Source: Streptomyces sp. G-G2 (GTDB lineage Bacteria > Actinomycetota > Actinomycetes > Streptomycetales > Streptomycetaceae). From it: 64,000 nucleotides of DNA. Within the stretch, counting starts at the first letter, position 1. The number at the start of each line of letters is the position of its first letter. Positions 25,501 to 34,149 of this stretch are shown here, piece by piece. Below the pieces are notes generated by a model. It was not told where the DNA came from. It saw only the letters and a list, made by a program, of their open reading frames with translations, and made no database searches. The position numbers and the translations under genes were made by a program. Location: positions 82,977 through 146,976 of the forward strand of contig NZ_JASISO010000001.1 in the NCBI RefSeq assembly GCF_030063135.1. The letters are read 5' to 3'.

Positions 25501-25932
25501 GTGGACGACATGACCGCACTGGCGGAAGCGGGAGCCGCCGCCCTGGTCACGGCGATGGCCACGGACCTGTGGCAGGACACGCGCACCGCCGCCATCGCCC
25601 TCTTCCGCCGCTCCGACCGCACCCGCGGGGCCGCGATCGAAGCCCAACTCGACGGCAACGAAGCCCTCGTCCGCGAGGCCGACACCCCGGACACGGCCCG
25701 CCGGGCCCTGCTGGACTACTGGACCCTGGAACTGGCGGCCCTCCTGCGCCGCCACCCCGCCGCCCACGCCCCCCTCACCCACCTGACCGCCACCGTCACC
25801 GCCTCCCTCCCCGAAGCCCAACGCCCCCTCACCCTCCACCAGACGAACACGGCCCACGACTCCGCCACGATCTACGCGGTCCAACACGGCACCCTCCCCA
25901 TCCACCACCACCCGGAGGCCGGCGACATGTGA
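25501..25932 (+). CDS. Small helical protein with the shared C-terminal motif
   Basis: A 143-residue protein. Residues 1-110 are Ala-rich and helical (LAEAGAAALVTAMATDLWQD, RRALLDYWTLELAALLRRHP). Residues 115-137 (TNTAHDSATIYAVQHGTLPI, then HHH) match the motif in the cyclase-like protein and the two-motif peptide. GTG at 25501, with AAGGGGGACAG before it, sits ten bases after the cyclase stop, so the two form an operon. I know of similar Streptomyces proteins in this arrangement but not their function. Confidence 0.75.
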   Translation: MDDMTALAEAGAAALVTAMATDLWQDTRTAAIALFRRSDRTRGAAIEAQLDGNEALVREADTPDTARRALLDYWTLELAALLRRHPAAHAPLTHLTATVTASLPEAQRPLTLHQTNTAHDSATIYAVQHGTLPIHHHPEAGDM

Positions 25933-25989
25933 CCCCGCCCCACGACGCACCCAGCGCCCACCACGGCCCTCCGGGCACACGCGGAACCC

Positions 25990-26206
25990 GTACACGGCGA
26001 ATGTGCGTCCAGGGTTGCGGCTCGGCGCTCCCCGATCAGCTTGTCGACGTCCTGCCATGCCTGACCGGTGTCCTGGGCGAGCTGGTCCAGGCGTGTCTCC
26101 CACGCCTGACGGACCTCCAGGACCCGCGCCCGCGCGACCGTGGCCTTCCCCTCCGCCAGCCGCCACCCCCGCAACCCCCGCGTGGGCGCGATGACCTGGG
26201 TGCGGC
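25990..26206 (-). other. Possible small gene or gene remnant
   Basis: The minus strand reads QVIAPTRGLRGWRLAEGKAT, then VARARVLEVRQAWETRLDQL and AWQDVDKLIGERR, which has normal Streptomyces coding bias and a helical pattern. The only good start is TTG at 26174, and the frame then runs into poor-looking sequence. It may be the tail of a decayed gene at the island edge. The interval 25933-26206 holds nothing else I can recognise. Confidence 0.3.
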
Positions 26207-28276
26207 CTACCGGCGGCGCCCACGCCCCGGCTTTCCTCCGCGCGCGGGCCGGCCCGTCGTGCCCGGTCGCCGTCCGGCGCGTGCCATAGGCGTGCGCGGC
26301 AGCCGGGCTGCGGCATCGCGCAGATCCTGGAGCGCGGCGTGGTCGGGGTGCGAGGCGGTCAGAGCGACGTCGAGGGCCTCGCGGAAGTCGGCTCCCTGCG
26401 CGCGGACGGCATCGGTGAAGCCGTCCGCGCCGGCGACCTCCAGGAACTGGAGCATGCCTTCCGCGACCATGACCAGGCTCTCCGCCTCGGTCAGGTCCTC
26501 GGGGGCGAGGAGGCCCCGGCTGACGAGAACACCGATGGCGAGCGGTGCCACCTGTGGGTCGCGGCGCAGGCGCAGGGCGAACCGGTCGCCTTCATCCTGT
26601 GGCAGCGCGGCGCATAGCGTTTCGAGCATGGCCTGTCCACGGGTGCGGTAGGGCGTGGTGCGGATGGCGTCCAGGAGGAGGGGGAGAGCGCGGTCGGGGC
26701 CGTCGTGGGACTGGACCCACCGGTCCAGTTCGAGGCGCGCCGAGTCAGTGTCGTAGTGCTCGGCGAGGATGCCCAGGAGGCCGGCGGCGGGCGCGTGGGC
26801 GAGTTCCCCGACGAGGGGGGCGTCGCGGCCCGCGTCGAGCAGGCGGCCGCGTACCGCCCAGGTGCCCAGGGCGGTCAGGCGGATCAGCTCCACGGGACCG
26901 TCGGACGGTTCGCCGGTGTCCGATGCGGCGTCAGGGCTCCGGCCGTCCGGGAGCGCGGCGCTTCCGGCGGCCCTGCCGGGAACCGGGGGCACGGCGCCCG
27001 CGGGGAGCGGGAACGACCGGTAGACGGGGTCCGCGAGGCCCACCGGCCTTTCGACGGCGCCGAGTTCCTCCAGCAGGTCCAGCACCACGCGCAGGTCGCG
27101 GTGCGCGTCGTCGAACCACATCCGGTCAGCGGCCCCGCCGAGCTGGAACCGGACCCGGTAGGCGTGGTCGACGGAGTCGCGCAGCCGGGGCCAGGGCATG
27201 GGGTGGGGCAGGCTGTAGAGGGTGTTGAGGACGTCGGGGAGGATGTCCTCGTAGGCGTCGAAGAGCATCGACTCGGCATGCCAGCCGCTCTTCGCACCGA
27301 GCAGCGGCCGCCGCATACCGAACACGGCGTCGAACGCGCGCCGCCACAGAGCGAGCGGGTCCTTCAGGTCACCAACGGCCTTCCCGACCGCGTACAGGCG
27401 GCCCTTGACGACCCGTACCAGGAGGGCCGCCCTGGCCAGTTCGAAGACCAGGCTCAGGCGCGGCAGGTCGTCGACGGAGCGCACGGCGGCGGGCGGGGTG
27501 TCCCCGGTGCCGAGCCGCTCGGCGAGCTCGCGTGCGTCAGCGGTCTTCAGCCGCCCGGTGGCCGTGAGGGGCCGGCCTTCCCTGCCCGCCCATTCTGTGA
27601 GCCCCTGAAGCATGCCGAGCAGCGTCACCCGCCCCGCCTCGGCCCTCAACGTCTCCGGTGGCGGGAGGGTGACGGGCAACTGCGGCTCGGCGCGCAGGGA
27701 CCCCGGCGGTCCCTCGGTCATGTGCCGTGCGGCGATCGCCTGCAGTACGTCCTCGTCGTACGGGATGTCTCCGCGTCGGGCGCGTTCGGTGAAGCGGGCC
27801 AGCGCCGCGGGACTGCCCAGGTCGACGCCTTGTTCGGCCGCGAGAGTGGTCCAGAACTTCGCGAGCCCCCAGCGGGTCCGGTCGGCCATCGCCTGTGGAT
27901 AGCCGGCCGCCGTGTCGTCGACGGCGCCGAGCAGGGTGTCCAGGTCCGTCCCGCGCGGGTCCGCCAGCCCGGTGGCCTCCAGGTAGCGCAGCAGCAGCCG
28001 CAGTGCCTCCGGCGCCTCGGGCAGTTCTTCGCCTGGCAGGACCGTGAGCGTTCGGGGCGCCCAGTCGAGCAGGAACGCCTGGACGTGCCGCGGCTCCCAC
28101 AGCCCCAGCCGTCCGTCGACGGTGGCACCGTGCCGGTAGTCGAGCGCGACGGCCACGGCGAAGGCGTCCACCGCGTCCGAGCCCTGGACCTGTACGGCCC
28201 ACCGCTCCAGCCGCCCGACGAACACGTCACGGGCTGTCTCGAATCCGTCGTCATCGGGCTCGTAGTGCATGCGCAT
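26207..28276 (-). CDS. Large hypothetical protein
   Basis: A 689-residue protein that I cannot assign. The N-terminal third contains ALDYRHGATVDGRLGLWEPR and VQAFLLDWAPRTLTVLPGEE, a pattern seen in uncharacterised large Streptomyces proteins. The middle has LVFELARAALLVRVVKGRLY and WRRAFDAVFGMRRPLLG, the C-terminal part is helical, and the end is Gly/Arg-rich. There is no signal peptide, membrane helix or clear catalytic motif. ATG at 28276; a second ATG two codons later is equally possible. It opens the accessory region. Confidence 0.7.
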   Translation of the reverse strand: MRMHYEPDDDGFETARDVFVGRLERWAVQVQGSDAVDAFAVAVALDYRHGATVDGRLGLWEPRHVQAFLLDWAPRTLTVLPGEELPEAPEALRLLLRYLEATGLADPRGTDLDTLLGAVDDTAAGYPQAMADRTRWGLAKFWTTLAAEQGVDLGSPAALARFTERARRGDIPYDEDVLQAIAARHMTEGPPGSLRAEPQLPVTLPPPETLRAEAGRVTLLGMLQGLTEWAGREGRPLTATGRLKTADARELAERLGTGDTPPAAVRSVDDLPRLSLVFELARAALLVRVVKGRLYAVGKAVGDLKDPLALWRRAFDAVFGMRRPLLGAKSGWHAESMLFDAYEDILPDVLNTLYSLPHPMPWPRLRDSVDHAYRVRFQLGGAADRMWFDDAHRDLRVVLDLLEELGAVERPVGLADPVYRSFPLPAGAVPPVPGRAAGSAALPDGRSPDAASDTGEPSDGPVELIRLTALGTWAVRGRLLDAGRDAPLVGELAHAPAAGLLGILAEHYDTDSARLELDRWVQSHDGPDRALPLLLDAIRTTPYRTRGQAMLETLCAALPQDEGDRFALRLRRDPQVAPLAIGVLVSRGLLAPEDLTEAESLVMVAEGMLQFLEVAGADGFTDAVRAQGADFREALDVALTASHPDHAALQDLRDAAARLPRTPMARAGRRPGTTGRPARGGKPGRGRRR

Positions 28277-28446
28277 GGGGACTGTCTGCTCCGTTCCGGG
28301 GGACCTGTCGGCTCCCGGACTACGCTACCGACCCCGCTCCTCACCCGTGGGCGGTTGGTGGTGACCGGCGGAGGCCCGCGCCCGTGGGCGGGCGCACCGT
28401 CACGCGGGTTCCTGCGCGGGGTGGGGGCGGGCGTCACGGACACGGC

Positions 28447-28663
28447 TCAGGCGCTGGTGTCCGGGGACGGAATGGCGGCCACCGCCACGTCGACGCCCTG
28501 CGCGCGCAGCGCGCGGGCCGCCTGCAGCAGGGACACCTGGGAGAAGGTGAACAGGTTCTTGGTCGTCAGGGCTTTGCCGCTCTTGAGCGAGATGGCGTAG
28601 ACGACCTTCCGCGGGGTGAAGTCCTCGCCGAGCAGGTCCGCGGCCTCGTGGAGACACACATGA
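28447..28663 (-). pseudogene. Fragment of an unknown gene
   Basis: The minus strand encodes VCLHEAADLLGEDF, TPRKVVYAISLKSGKALTTK and VSLLQAARALRAQGVDVAVA, with good codon bias and a stop at 28447. The likely beginning is missing, as the frame overlaps the start of an opposite-strand frame at 28660. I read it as the C-terminal remnant of a larger gene. Confidence 0.35.
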
Positions 28664-28974
28664 ATCGTCTGAAGGACGTCAAGGCATCCCATCCCACCCT
28701 CACCCAAGAAGAGTTGGATCAAGAGTGCCAAGCCGCCGTCGATCGGGCTGAGGGCATCTGGAAGAGGATCTGTGGCGACGCCTCATGGGACGGCGAGGAC
28801 GAGCGGAACCGACACCTCGCGGACCACCTTCACGAGGCGAGGCAGGAGGCCATCTCCGACCGCGCGGTGGGCTATGGGCGAACAGTTGATGGCGTTCGAA
28901 TCATGGCTTGGCCATCAGAACAAGGGATGACCGTCGGCGACATTCCGACGCCGTCCGGTCTGGTCACATCTTGA
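28660..28974 (+). CDS. Small hypothetical protein, uncertain
   Basis: A possible 104-residue protein (MNRLKDVKASHPTLTQEELD, AAVDRAEGIWKRICGDASWD). It is charged and helical to about residue 75, after which the sequence looks less natural and runs into the end of the vapC-like gene. No strong ribosome site is visible. It could be an intact small gene or a remnant. Confidence 0.35.
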   Translation: MNRLKDVKASHPTLTQEELDQECQAAVDRAEGIWKRICGDASWDGEDERNRHLADHLHEARQEAISDRAVGYGRTVDGVRIMAWPSEQGMTVGDIPTPSGLVTS

Positions 28975-29344
28975 TGACGGTGACGCGTCCGCCGCATAGC
29001 GTAGTGAGGTCTTCGGGATCCGAAGTGAGGATCGTGGTCGGCCCCGCGGCGGCCAGGGCCGTGGCGGCGGGCATGGCGTCGATGGCGTACGTGTGGCCGT
29101 GCAGGCCGGCGTCGGCGAGGAGAGTGGCGGCGTGCCGGGCGATCGGCTCCGTGACCGGTTCGACGACGACCCGCGAGAGCGTCCACTCCAAGGCCGGGCG
29201 GTTGATGCGTGGGTGGACGGCCTCGACCAGGGTGGCAGCCGAAGTGATCACGCGTAGATCGTCGGCACGAGCCAAGGCGAGCCAGGCGGTGACCGTGCGG
29301 TCGTGAAGGACGGCTTTGGCGAGCCCCTCGCTGTCGGCGGGGCT
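28964..29344 (-). pseudogene. PIN-domain ribonuclease (VapC type), start lost
   Basis: The frame reads ADSEGLAKAVLHDRTV, DLRVITSAATLVEAVHP, INRPALEWTLSRVVVEP, GHTYAIDAMPAATALA and TSDPEDLTTLCGGRVTV, a nearly full PIN-domain toxin with all four acidic active-site positions. An in-frame stop (29345-29347) sits three codons before the first catalytic Asp, exactly where integrase-like sequence joins, so the normal start is gone. A rescue start inside (TTG at 29275) would remove the first catalytic Asp. No antitoxin gene is adjacent. Confidence 0.65.
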
Positions 29345-29418
29345 TCAACACGGCCATGGAGTACGCGATCGAGTCGGGCTACCTGGACATGAACCCACTC
29401 GCGAACGACAAAGGCCCG
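29335..29418 (+). pseudogene. Tyrosine recombinase fragment
   Basis: About 25 residues (GFNTAMEYAIESGYLDMNPL) match the end of the core-binding domain of phage-type integrases, which precedes the catalytic domain. Nothing of the catalytic domain remains. It abuts the truncated vapC gene, marking a recombination junction. Confidence 0.5.
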
Positions 29419-29442
29419 GACTCGGTTGGACTGAGTTCGGGC
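29414..29442. terminator. Hairpin between the integrase scrap and second vapC remnant
   Basis: GCCCGGACTC and GAGTTCGGGC pair with one mismatch around a 9-base loop. It resembles an intrinsic terminator. Confidence 0.5.
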
Positions 29443-29499
29443 ATGTCCCATGACTTGGAAATGGTCCCGGATGCCCTGCAGTGCGAAGTGCCGGATCTT

Positions 29500-29585
29500 G
29501 ATGACGGTGACCCGACCGCCGCGCAGCGCGGTAAGGGTGGCCGCGGATGTGATGGCCCGTAGGCATCGGCCCGGGCGAATGTATG
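29500..29585 (-). pseudogene. Second vapC remnant with internal deletion
   Basis: The minus strand reads ARADAY, then after a one-base shift AITSAATLTALRGGRVTVIK. These are the two ends of the PIN gene found at 28964 (ARADDLRVITSAATL and LTTLCGGRVTVIK) joined with about 60 codons missing. So the region once held two related toxin genes. The rest of 29443-29797 shows no gene. Confidence 0.55.
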
Positions 29586-29769
29586 AGTCACTCCTCGGAT
29601 ACTCTGTGTCACTGACCTTCGGGGCGGGCTGTCCGAGCTCCCAGGGGTGGATCCGCGGCGGCGCTCGTTGGTGAGTGTGGGGCTGAGGCGCAGGCGCGCG
29701 ACGCCTTCCCCGCCGTCCCGGCGTCGCCGACGTAAACGTCAAAAGCGAGCTAGCATCTAAGTAAGATTC

Positions 29770-29794
29770 AATCTACGTAATATCGAATCTACGT
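29770..29794. promoter_or_regulatory. Direct repeats AATCTACGT in an AT-rich promoter region
   Basis: AATCTACGT occurs at 29770-29778 and 29786-29794, 16 bases apart, just before the ATPase start codon. The surrounding 60 bases are far more AT-rich than the rest of the window. Probably a promoter with a regulator site. Confidence 0.5.
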
Positions 29795-29797
29795 TTA

Positions 29798-31255
29798 ATG
29801 GATGCTGGGGATGTGGCGCTGATGGAGTTCAAGGGCAGGTCTGCTGACCTGGATCAGCTGGCGCGGCAGCTGGGCCTGGTAGCCGATGGTACGGGCGCCA
29901 CCCGTGGTCAGGCTGTGATCGTGACGGGGCGGCGCCGGGTGGGCAAGTCTCGTCTGGTCCAGGAGTTCTGCGACCGTTCCGGGCTTCCGTACGTGGTCTT
30001 CCAGGCGACCCGGGGACGCAACGCCGTGGCCGAGCGGGCGGACTTCGCCGCGACGCTGGCGCATTCCGCTCTGCCCGGGGCCGAGCTGGTGGCCGGGCTG
30101 CAGGCCGCCGACTGGAACCAGGCACTGCGTTCCCTGGCGGTCGCGGTTCCGGACGATGCCCCGAGCATTGCGGTGGTCGACGAGGTGCCGTGGCTGGTGG
30201 AACAGGACGGGGAGTTCGAGGGGGCGCTGCAGACGGTCTGGGACCGGCACCTGTCCGCCAAGCCGGTCCTGTTGATCCTGGTCGGCAGTGACATGTCGGT
30301 GATGGAGGCGCTGCAGTCCTATGGCCGCCCGTTCTTCGGCCGGGCGGCCAAGATGACCGTACAGCCGCTGCATCTGGCCGATGTGCAGGCGATGACCGGT
30401 CTTGACGCGGCGGAAGCGGTGGACGCGCTGCTGATCACCGGAGGGTTCCCGGAGATCGTTCAGTCCTGGCGGCCGGGGATGGGCCGCAGAGACTTCCTGC
30501 GCGAGGCTGTGTCCAACCCGCTTGCGCCGCTGTTGGTGGCGGGCGAACTGTCGCTGCTGGGGGAGTTTCCCGAGGCGTCCCACTCGCGCGCGATCCTGGA
30601 AGCGGTCGGCAGTGGCGAGCGGACCTTCTCCACCATTGCCGCACAAGCCGGCGGTGCGGGCGTGCTGCCCTCGGGCACGCTGTCTCCGCTGTTGAGCACG
30701 CTGCTGGCCAAGCGGGTCCTGGCCGCTGACCTGCCCCTCTCGATCAAGGCGGACAGCAAGAACAAGCGCTATCGCATCGCCGATCCGTACCTCCGGTTCT
30801 GGCTGGCTTTCCTCCAGCGCGGGATCCCGCTCATCGAGCGCGGTCGCGGTGATCTGGCGCTGGAGCGCATCGAGCGGTCGTGGACGACCTGGCGGGGCCG
30901 GGCCGTCGAGCCGGTCGTCCGGGAATCGCTGCTGCGCCTGCTGCCCGATGAGAGGTGGCCGCAGGCGGAGGCGGTCGGGGGTTGGTGGAACCGGCAGAAC
31001 AACCCGGAGATCGACCTGATCGGCGCCGACCGTGAACCCGTCGCGGGGCGGGTTCACTTCATCGGCTCGGTGAAGTGGCTGGAGGCGCAGCCGTTCGGCC
31101 GCCGTGAGTACGACGCCCTGGTGCGGGACATGCTCGCCGTGCCCGGCGCCGAGCCGGGCACGGCGCTGGTGGCGGTGTCCCGTTGCGGTGTTGAGGACGA
31201 TCTGCCTCTTGCGGCGCACTGGGGTCCGGAAGACCTTGTTCGTGCCTGGCGGTAG
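29798..31255 (+). CDS. AAA ATPase with DUF234-like C-terminal domain
   Basis: A 485-residue ATPase of the type often called archaeal ATPase plus DUF234. The P-loop is GRRRVGKS (about 44-51) and Walker B is IAVVDEVPWL. A winged helix follows, then RYRIADPYLRFWLAFLQ and a C-terminal nuclease-like fold with EIDLIGAD and FIGSVKW. In related proteins the last motif is usually GECKW, so the catalytic Glu appears replaced by Ser. Family members often sit in mobile regions. The start could be ATG 29798 or ATG 29822 (MEFKGR), which matches homologues better. Confidence 0.82.
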   Translation: MDAGDVALMEFKGRSADLDQLARQLGLVADGTGATRGQAVIVTGRRRVGKSRLVQEFCDRSGLPYVVFQATRGRNAVAERADFAATLAHSALPGAELVAGLQAADWNQALRSLAVAVPDDAPSIAVVDEVPWLVEQDGEFEGALQTVWDRHLSAKPVLLILVGSDMSVMEALQSYGRPFFGRAAKMTVQPLHLADVQAMTGLDAAEAVDALLITGGFPEIVQSWRPGMGRRDFLREAVSNPLAPLLVAGELSLLGEFPEASHSRAILEAVGSGERTFSTIAAQAGGAGVLPSGTLSPLLSTLLAKRVLAADLPLSIKADSKNKRYRIADPYLRFWLAFLQRGIPLIERGRGDLALERIERSWTTWRGRAVEPVVRESLLRLLPDERWPQAEAVGGWWNRQNNPEIDLIGADREPVAGRVHFIGSVKWLEAQPFGRREYDALVRDMLAVPGAEPGTALVAVSRCGVEDDLPLAAHWGPEDLVRAWR

Positions 31256-31481
31256 TCAGGGAAACCGCCAGGGTGGTCATGGTGGTGTACCTACCTCGGG
31301 CGCCCGGTGGCAGTAGGCATCGACCGTCCGCTGAGAACCGTCTGGGCATCGAAGCCCCTACGAGCGGCGGCAAGGTGGTGGGCCCGGAGGCGGGAGCCCG
31401 TGCCGGTGCTGAGCACGGCGGTCCGAGTGGACGCGTCCGGTTCACCTCCGCGGGGTGACCGGACGGCGCTAGCCTGGCCAG

Positions 31482-33962
31482 GTGAACGCGCGTACCGCCC
31501 TCGCGAAATGGCTGGGCACCTTGGATCCCGAGCGGCTGACCGCTTTGCTGGAGGAGCGGGATCTGCCGCTCGCCGCCGAGTACCGACGGATCACCACCCT
31601 GCTCGACCTCGCCGAACACCTGCTCACCGACGAGTCGGTGGGCCAGGGCCTGCTGGCGGGCACCGCCGGAGAACTGGAGTTGCTCGCCTCCATCGCCGCC
31701 CTCGCCCTGGAGCGGCACGGCCCCGTGGCTGGTGGCGAGGCCGAGGACGGGCCCCGGTATCCCTGGCAACAGCGCAAGCCCGTTGCCGCGGTGGAGCCGG
31801 CGGACCGACTGGTGCCCGAGCGGGACGTACTGGCCTGGTTCGAGCCGGGGGAGAAGCGGCGGCGGGCGGAGCACACGCTCGCCCGACTGCGGGAGCGCGC
31901 GCTGTTGCTCCCCGCGCCCAAGGGGAAACTGGCGCTGCCGCCGCTGCTGCATGTCCGGGCCACGGGGTTCGACGGCTACGGGCGCACCGCCACCCGGCTG
32001 CTGACCTACGCCTACAACGCCCCCGAGGTCAAACGGATCGCCGTGAACCTCTTCGGCGAGGGCGCGGCCCGTACCCGCGACCAGGCCCAGGAGCTGATCA
32101 TCGCTCTGCTCGCCGATCCCGCCCGGGTGCGGGCACTGGTGGCGGACGCCCCGGTCCGGGCGCTGGAGCTGCTGGACCACCTGGTACCCGGCCCGCCGCT
32201 GCTGCGCACCCACTGCTTCGTCGGCCGCTATGGGGCGCAGTACGCGGGCCCGGACGCCAAGTACGTCTTCCGGGAGGGCGGCAGCGGCGACGAGGGCACC
32301 GACTGGCTGGCGGAGCGCGGACTGCTGGTCCCCATCGGTCTCGACCTGGTGGAGCTTCCGTACGAGGTCGCCCGTGCGCTCCGTGACGGGGGCGCGGCAC
32401 CCAGCCCCCGGCTGGAACCGGAACCGTTCACCGCCACCGCGCCGCTGCCGTCCGGCTGGGAGGGTGAGGGCGGCACGGCCGCCGCGGCGGCCGCCTGGCG
32501 GGCCGAACTGGTCCTGCGGGCGCTGGCCGCCCAGCCGGTCGCGATCCGCAAGGCGGGCGGGATCGCCGTACGGGACACCCGGCGGCTGGCCAAGGCGGCC
32601 GGGGCCGATGAGGCCGACACCCGGCTGTGGCTGGACCTCGCGGTCAACGCCGGCCTGGCCGCGCCTCAGGACGACGAACCGGCCCCCGCTCCCCGCGGCC
32701 GCCGGAACTCCAAGGGCCCCAAGCCCCCCGCCCGGCTGCTGCCGAGCGACCGCTATGACGCGTGGGCGGCCGCCCCCGCAGCGGGCAAGCTGCTGCCGCT
32801 GCTGGCCGCCTGGGCTGTGGTCCCCGCAGTGCTCAGCCACTGGCCGGACCCCGACGAGACCCCGGTCGCGCTCGTCAGCCCGCAGGACGAGGACGCCGTG
32901 ACCCTGCGCACCGGGGTCCTACGAGCGCTCGCCGTCCTCCCCGACGGACACGGGTTGACCGGGGACGCGCGGGGATACACCGAACTGCTGTCCCTGGCCG
33001 CGTGGTTCCAGCCCGCCCTGCGAGGCCACCTGGCCGCAGACGGCGCCGGGGAGCTGACCGGACTGGACGGAGTGCTCGACCGCCTGGCGGCCACGCTGAC
33101 AGAGGCGGCCCTGCTCGGCGTGGTCGCTCACGGCGCGCTCACCCCCGCCGGGCGGGCCCTGTGCCGACTGCTGGAGGCGGGAGCCGCCCACCACTACCCG
33201 GCAGTGCCCGGCGCGGGCACGGACCCGTCCGCCCGCGGCTCCGAGGGCCTGGGCGAGGACCTGTCCCTGCGCCCTGCCCTGGCGCGGGCGGTGACCGCGC
33301 TGCGCGAGGACCTGTACGCGGCGCTGCCCGAGCCCAGCGAGAGGGCCCGGTTCCAGAGCGACCTGACCGCCACCGTCACCGGTGCGCCCGCGCCCGCCCT
33401 CGCAGACCTGCTCTCCGCTGTCGGCGACATCGAGTCCGAAGGGCACGCCGTGGTCTGGCGGATCACCGCGGCCTCCGTACGCCGGGCCCTGGACGCCGGC
33501 TGGAGCGCGGACGAACTGCTCGACCGCCTCACCACCGCGAGCGAGCGCGGCACCCCGCTGCCACAACCGCTCGCCTACACGATCAAGGACACCGCCCGCA
33601 CCCACGGACAACTCAAAGTCGTCCGCTCCGCCTGCTGCATCCGCTCGGACGACACCGCACTGATCGCCGAGGTGGCCCAGGCCCGCGGCCTGGCCAAACT
33701 CCGCTTGCGCCGGATCGCCCCCACGGTCCTGATCTCCACAGCACCCCCCGAGGAGACCCTCACCGCCCTGCGCGCCGCCGGCTACGCCCCCACTCAGGAA
33801 GCCGAGACCGGCACCACGCTCCTCGACCGCGCCCCCACCGACCGCGCACCGAACTTCTTGCCCACCCTGGACCAGGCTCACGCCCTGTACGGCGAACCGG
33901 TCCACGGTGTCCCGGCGAGCGCCCGTGCGCTGGCGGCCCGGCTCCTCAGCACACCTGGGTGA
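31482..33962 (+). CDS. Helicase-associated (XPB/Ssl2-like C-terminal) protein
   Basis: An 826-residue protein resembling Streptomyces proteins annotated as helicase C-terminal (Helicase_C_3) proteins. It starts LAKWLGTLDPERLTALLEER and has the typical C-terminal block: DLLSAVGDIESEGHAVVWRI, PLPQPLAYTIKDTARTHGQL and CCIRSDDTALIAEV. No Walker A motif is present, so it is not a complete helicase. GTG at 31482. The final 17 bases overlap the DUF397 gene on the other strand. Confidence 0.82.
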   Translation: MNARTALAKWLGTLDPERLTALLEERDLPLAAEYRRITTLLDLAEHLLTDESVGQGLLAGTAGELELLASIAALALERHGPVAGGEAEDGPRYPWQQRKPVAAVEPADRLVPERDVLAWFEPGEKRRRAEHTLARLRERALLLPAPKGKLALPPLLHVRATGFDGYGRTATRLLTYAYNAPEVKRIAVNLFGEGAARTRDQAQELIIALLADPARVRALVADAPVRALELLDHLVPGPPLLRTHCFVGRYGAQYAGPDAKYVFREGGSGDEGTDWLAERGLLVPIGLDLVELPYEVARALRDGGAAPSPRLEPEPFTATAPLPSGWEGEGGTAAAAAAWRAELVLRALAAQPVAIRKAGGIAVRDTRRLAKAAGADEADTRLWLDLAVNAGLAAPQDDEPAPAPRGRRNSKGPKPPARLLPSDRYDAWAAAPAAGKLLPLLAAWAVVPAVLSHWPDPDETPVALVSPQDEDAVTLRTGVLRALAVLPDGHGLTGDARGYTELLSLAAWFQPALRGHLAADGAGELTGLDGVLDRLAATLTEAALLGVVAHGALTPAGRALCRLLEAGAAHHYPAVPGAGTDPSARGSEGLGEDLSLRPALARAVTALREDLYAALPEPSERARFQSDLTATVTGAPAPALADLLSAVGDIESEGHAVVWRITAASVRRALDAGWSADELLDRLTTASERGTPLPQPLAYTIKDTARTHGQLKVVRSACCIRSDDTALIAEVAQARGLAKLRLRRIAPTVLISTAPPEETLTALRAAGYAPTQEAETGTTLLDRAPTDRAPNFLPTLDQAHALYGEPVHGVPASARALAARLLSTPG

Positions 33963-34149
33963 CGAACACCTGCCAAGCGCCGGGCCCGAACCCGATCACG
34001 GGCCCGGCGGGCCGCTTGCTGTCGCGGACGGGCACAATGCCGGGGACGCCGTCGGCGACCTCGACGCACTCGCCCTGGCCGCCGCTGTAACTGCTGCTGC
34101 GCCACGCCGCTTCGGTGAGGTCGGGTACGGGAGAGTGGGCCTGGTTCAT
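33946..34149 (-). CDS. DUF397 protein
   Basis: A 67-residue protein with the DUF397 signature: WRSSSYSGGQGECVEVAD, then VRDSKRPAGPV. These proteins occur beside XRE/DUF5753 regulators in Streptomyces (as in the WhiJ/AbaA-type loci) and probably bind or antagonise them. ATG at 34149 follows AAGGAG and overlaps the regulator stop (ATGA). Confidence 0.93.
   Translation of the reverse strand: MNQAHSPVPDLTEAAWRSSSYSGGQGECVEVADGVPGIVPVRDSKRPAGPVIGFGPGAWQVFVTQVC

Noticed and set aside
31059..32840. Large minus-strand frame opposite the helicase-associated gene
   Set aside because: Composition typical of antisense shadow; the plus strand has recognisable conserved blocks.
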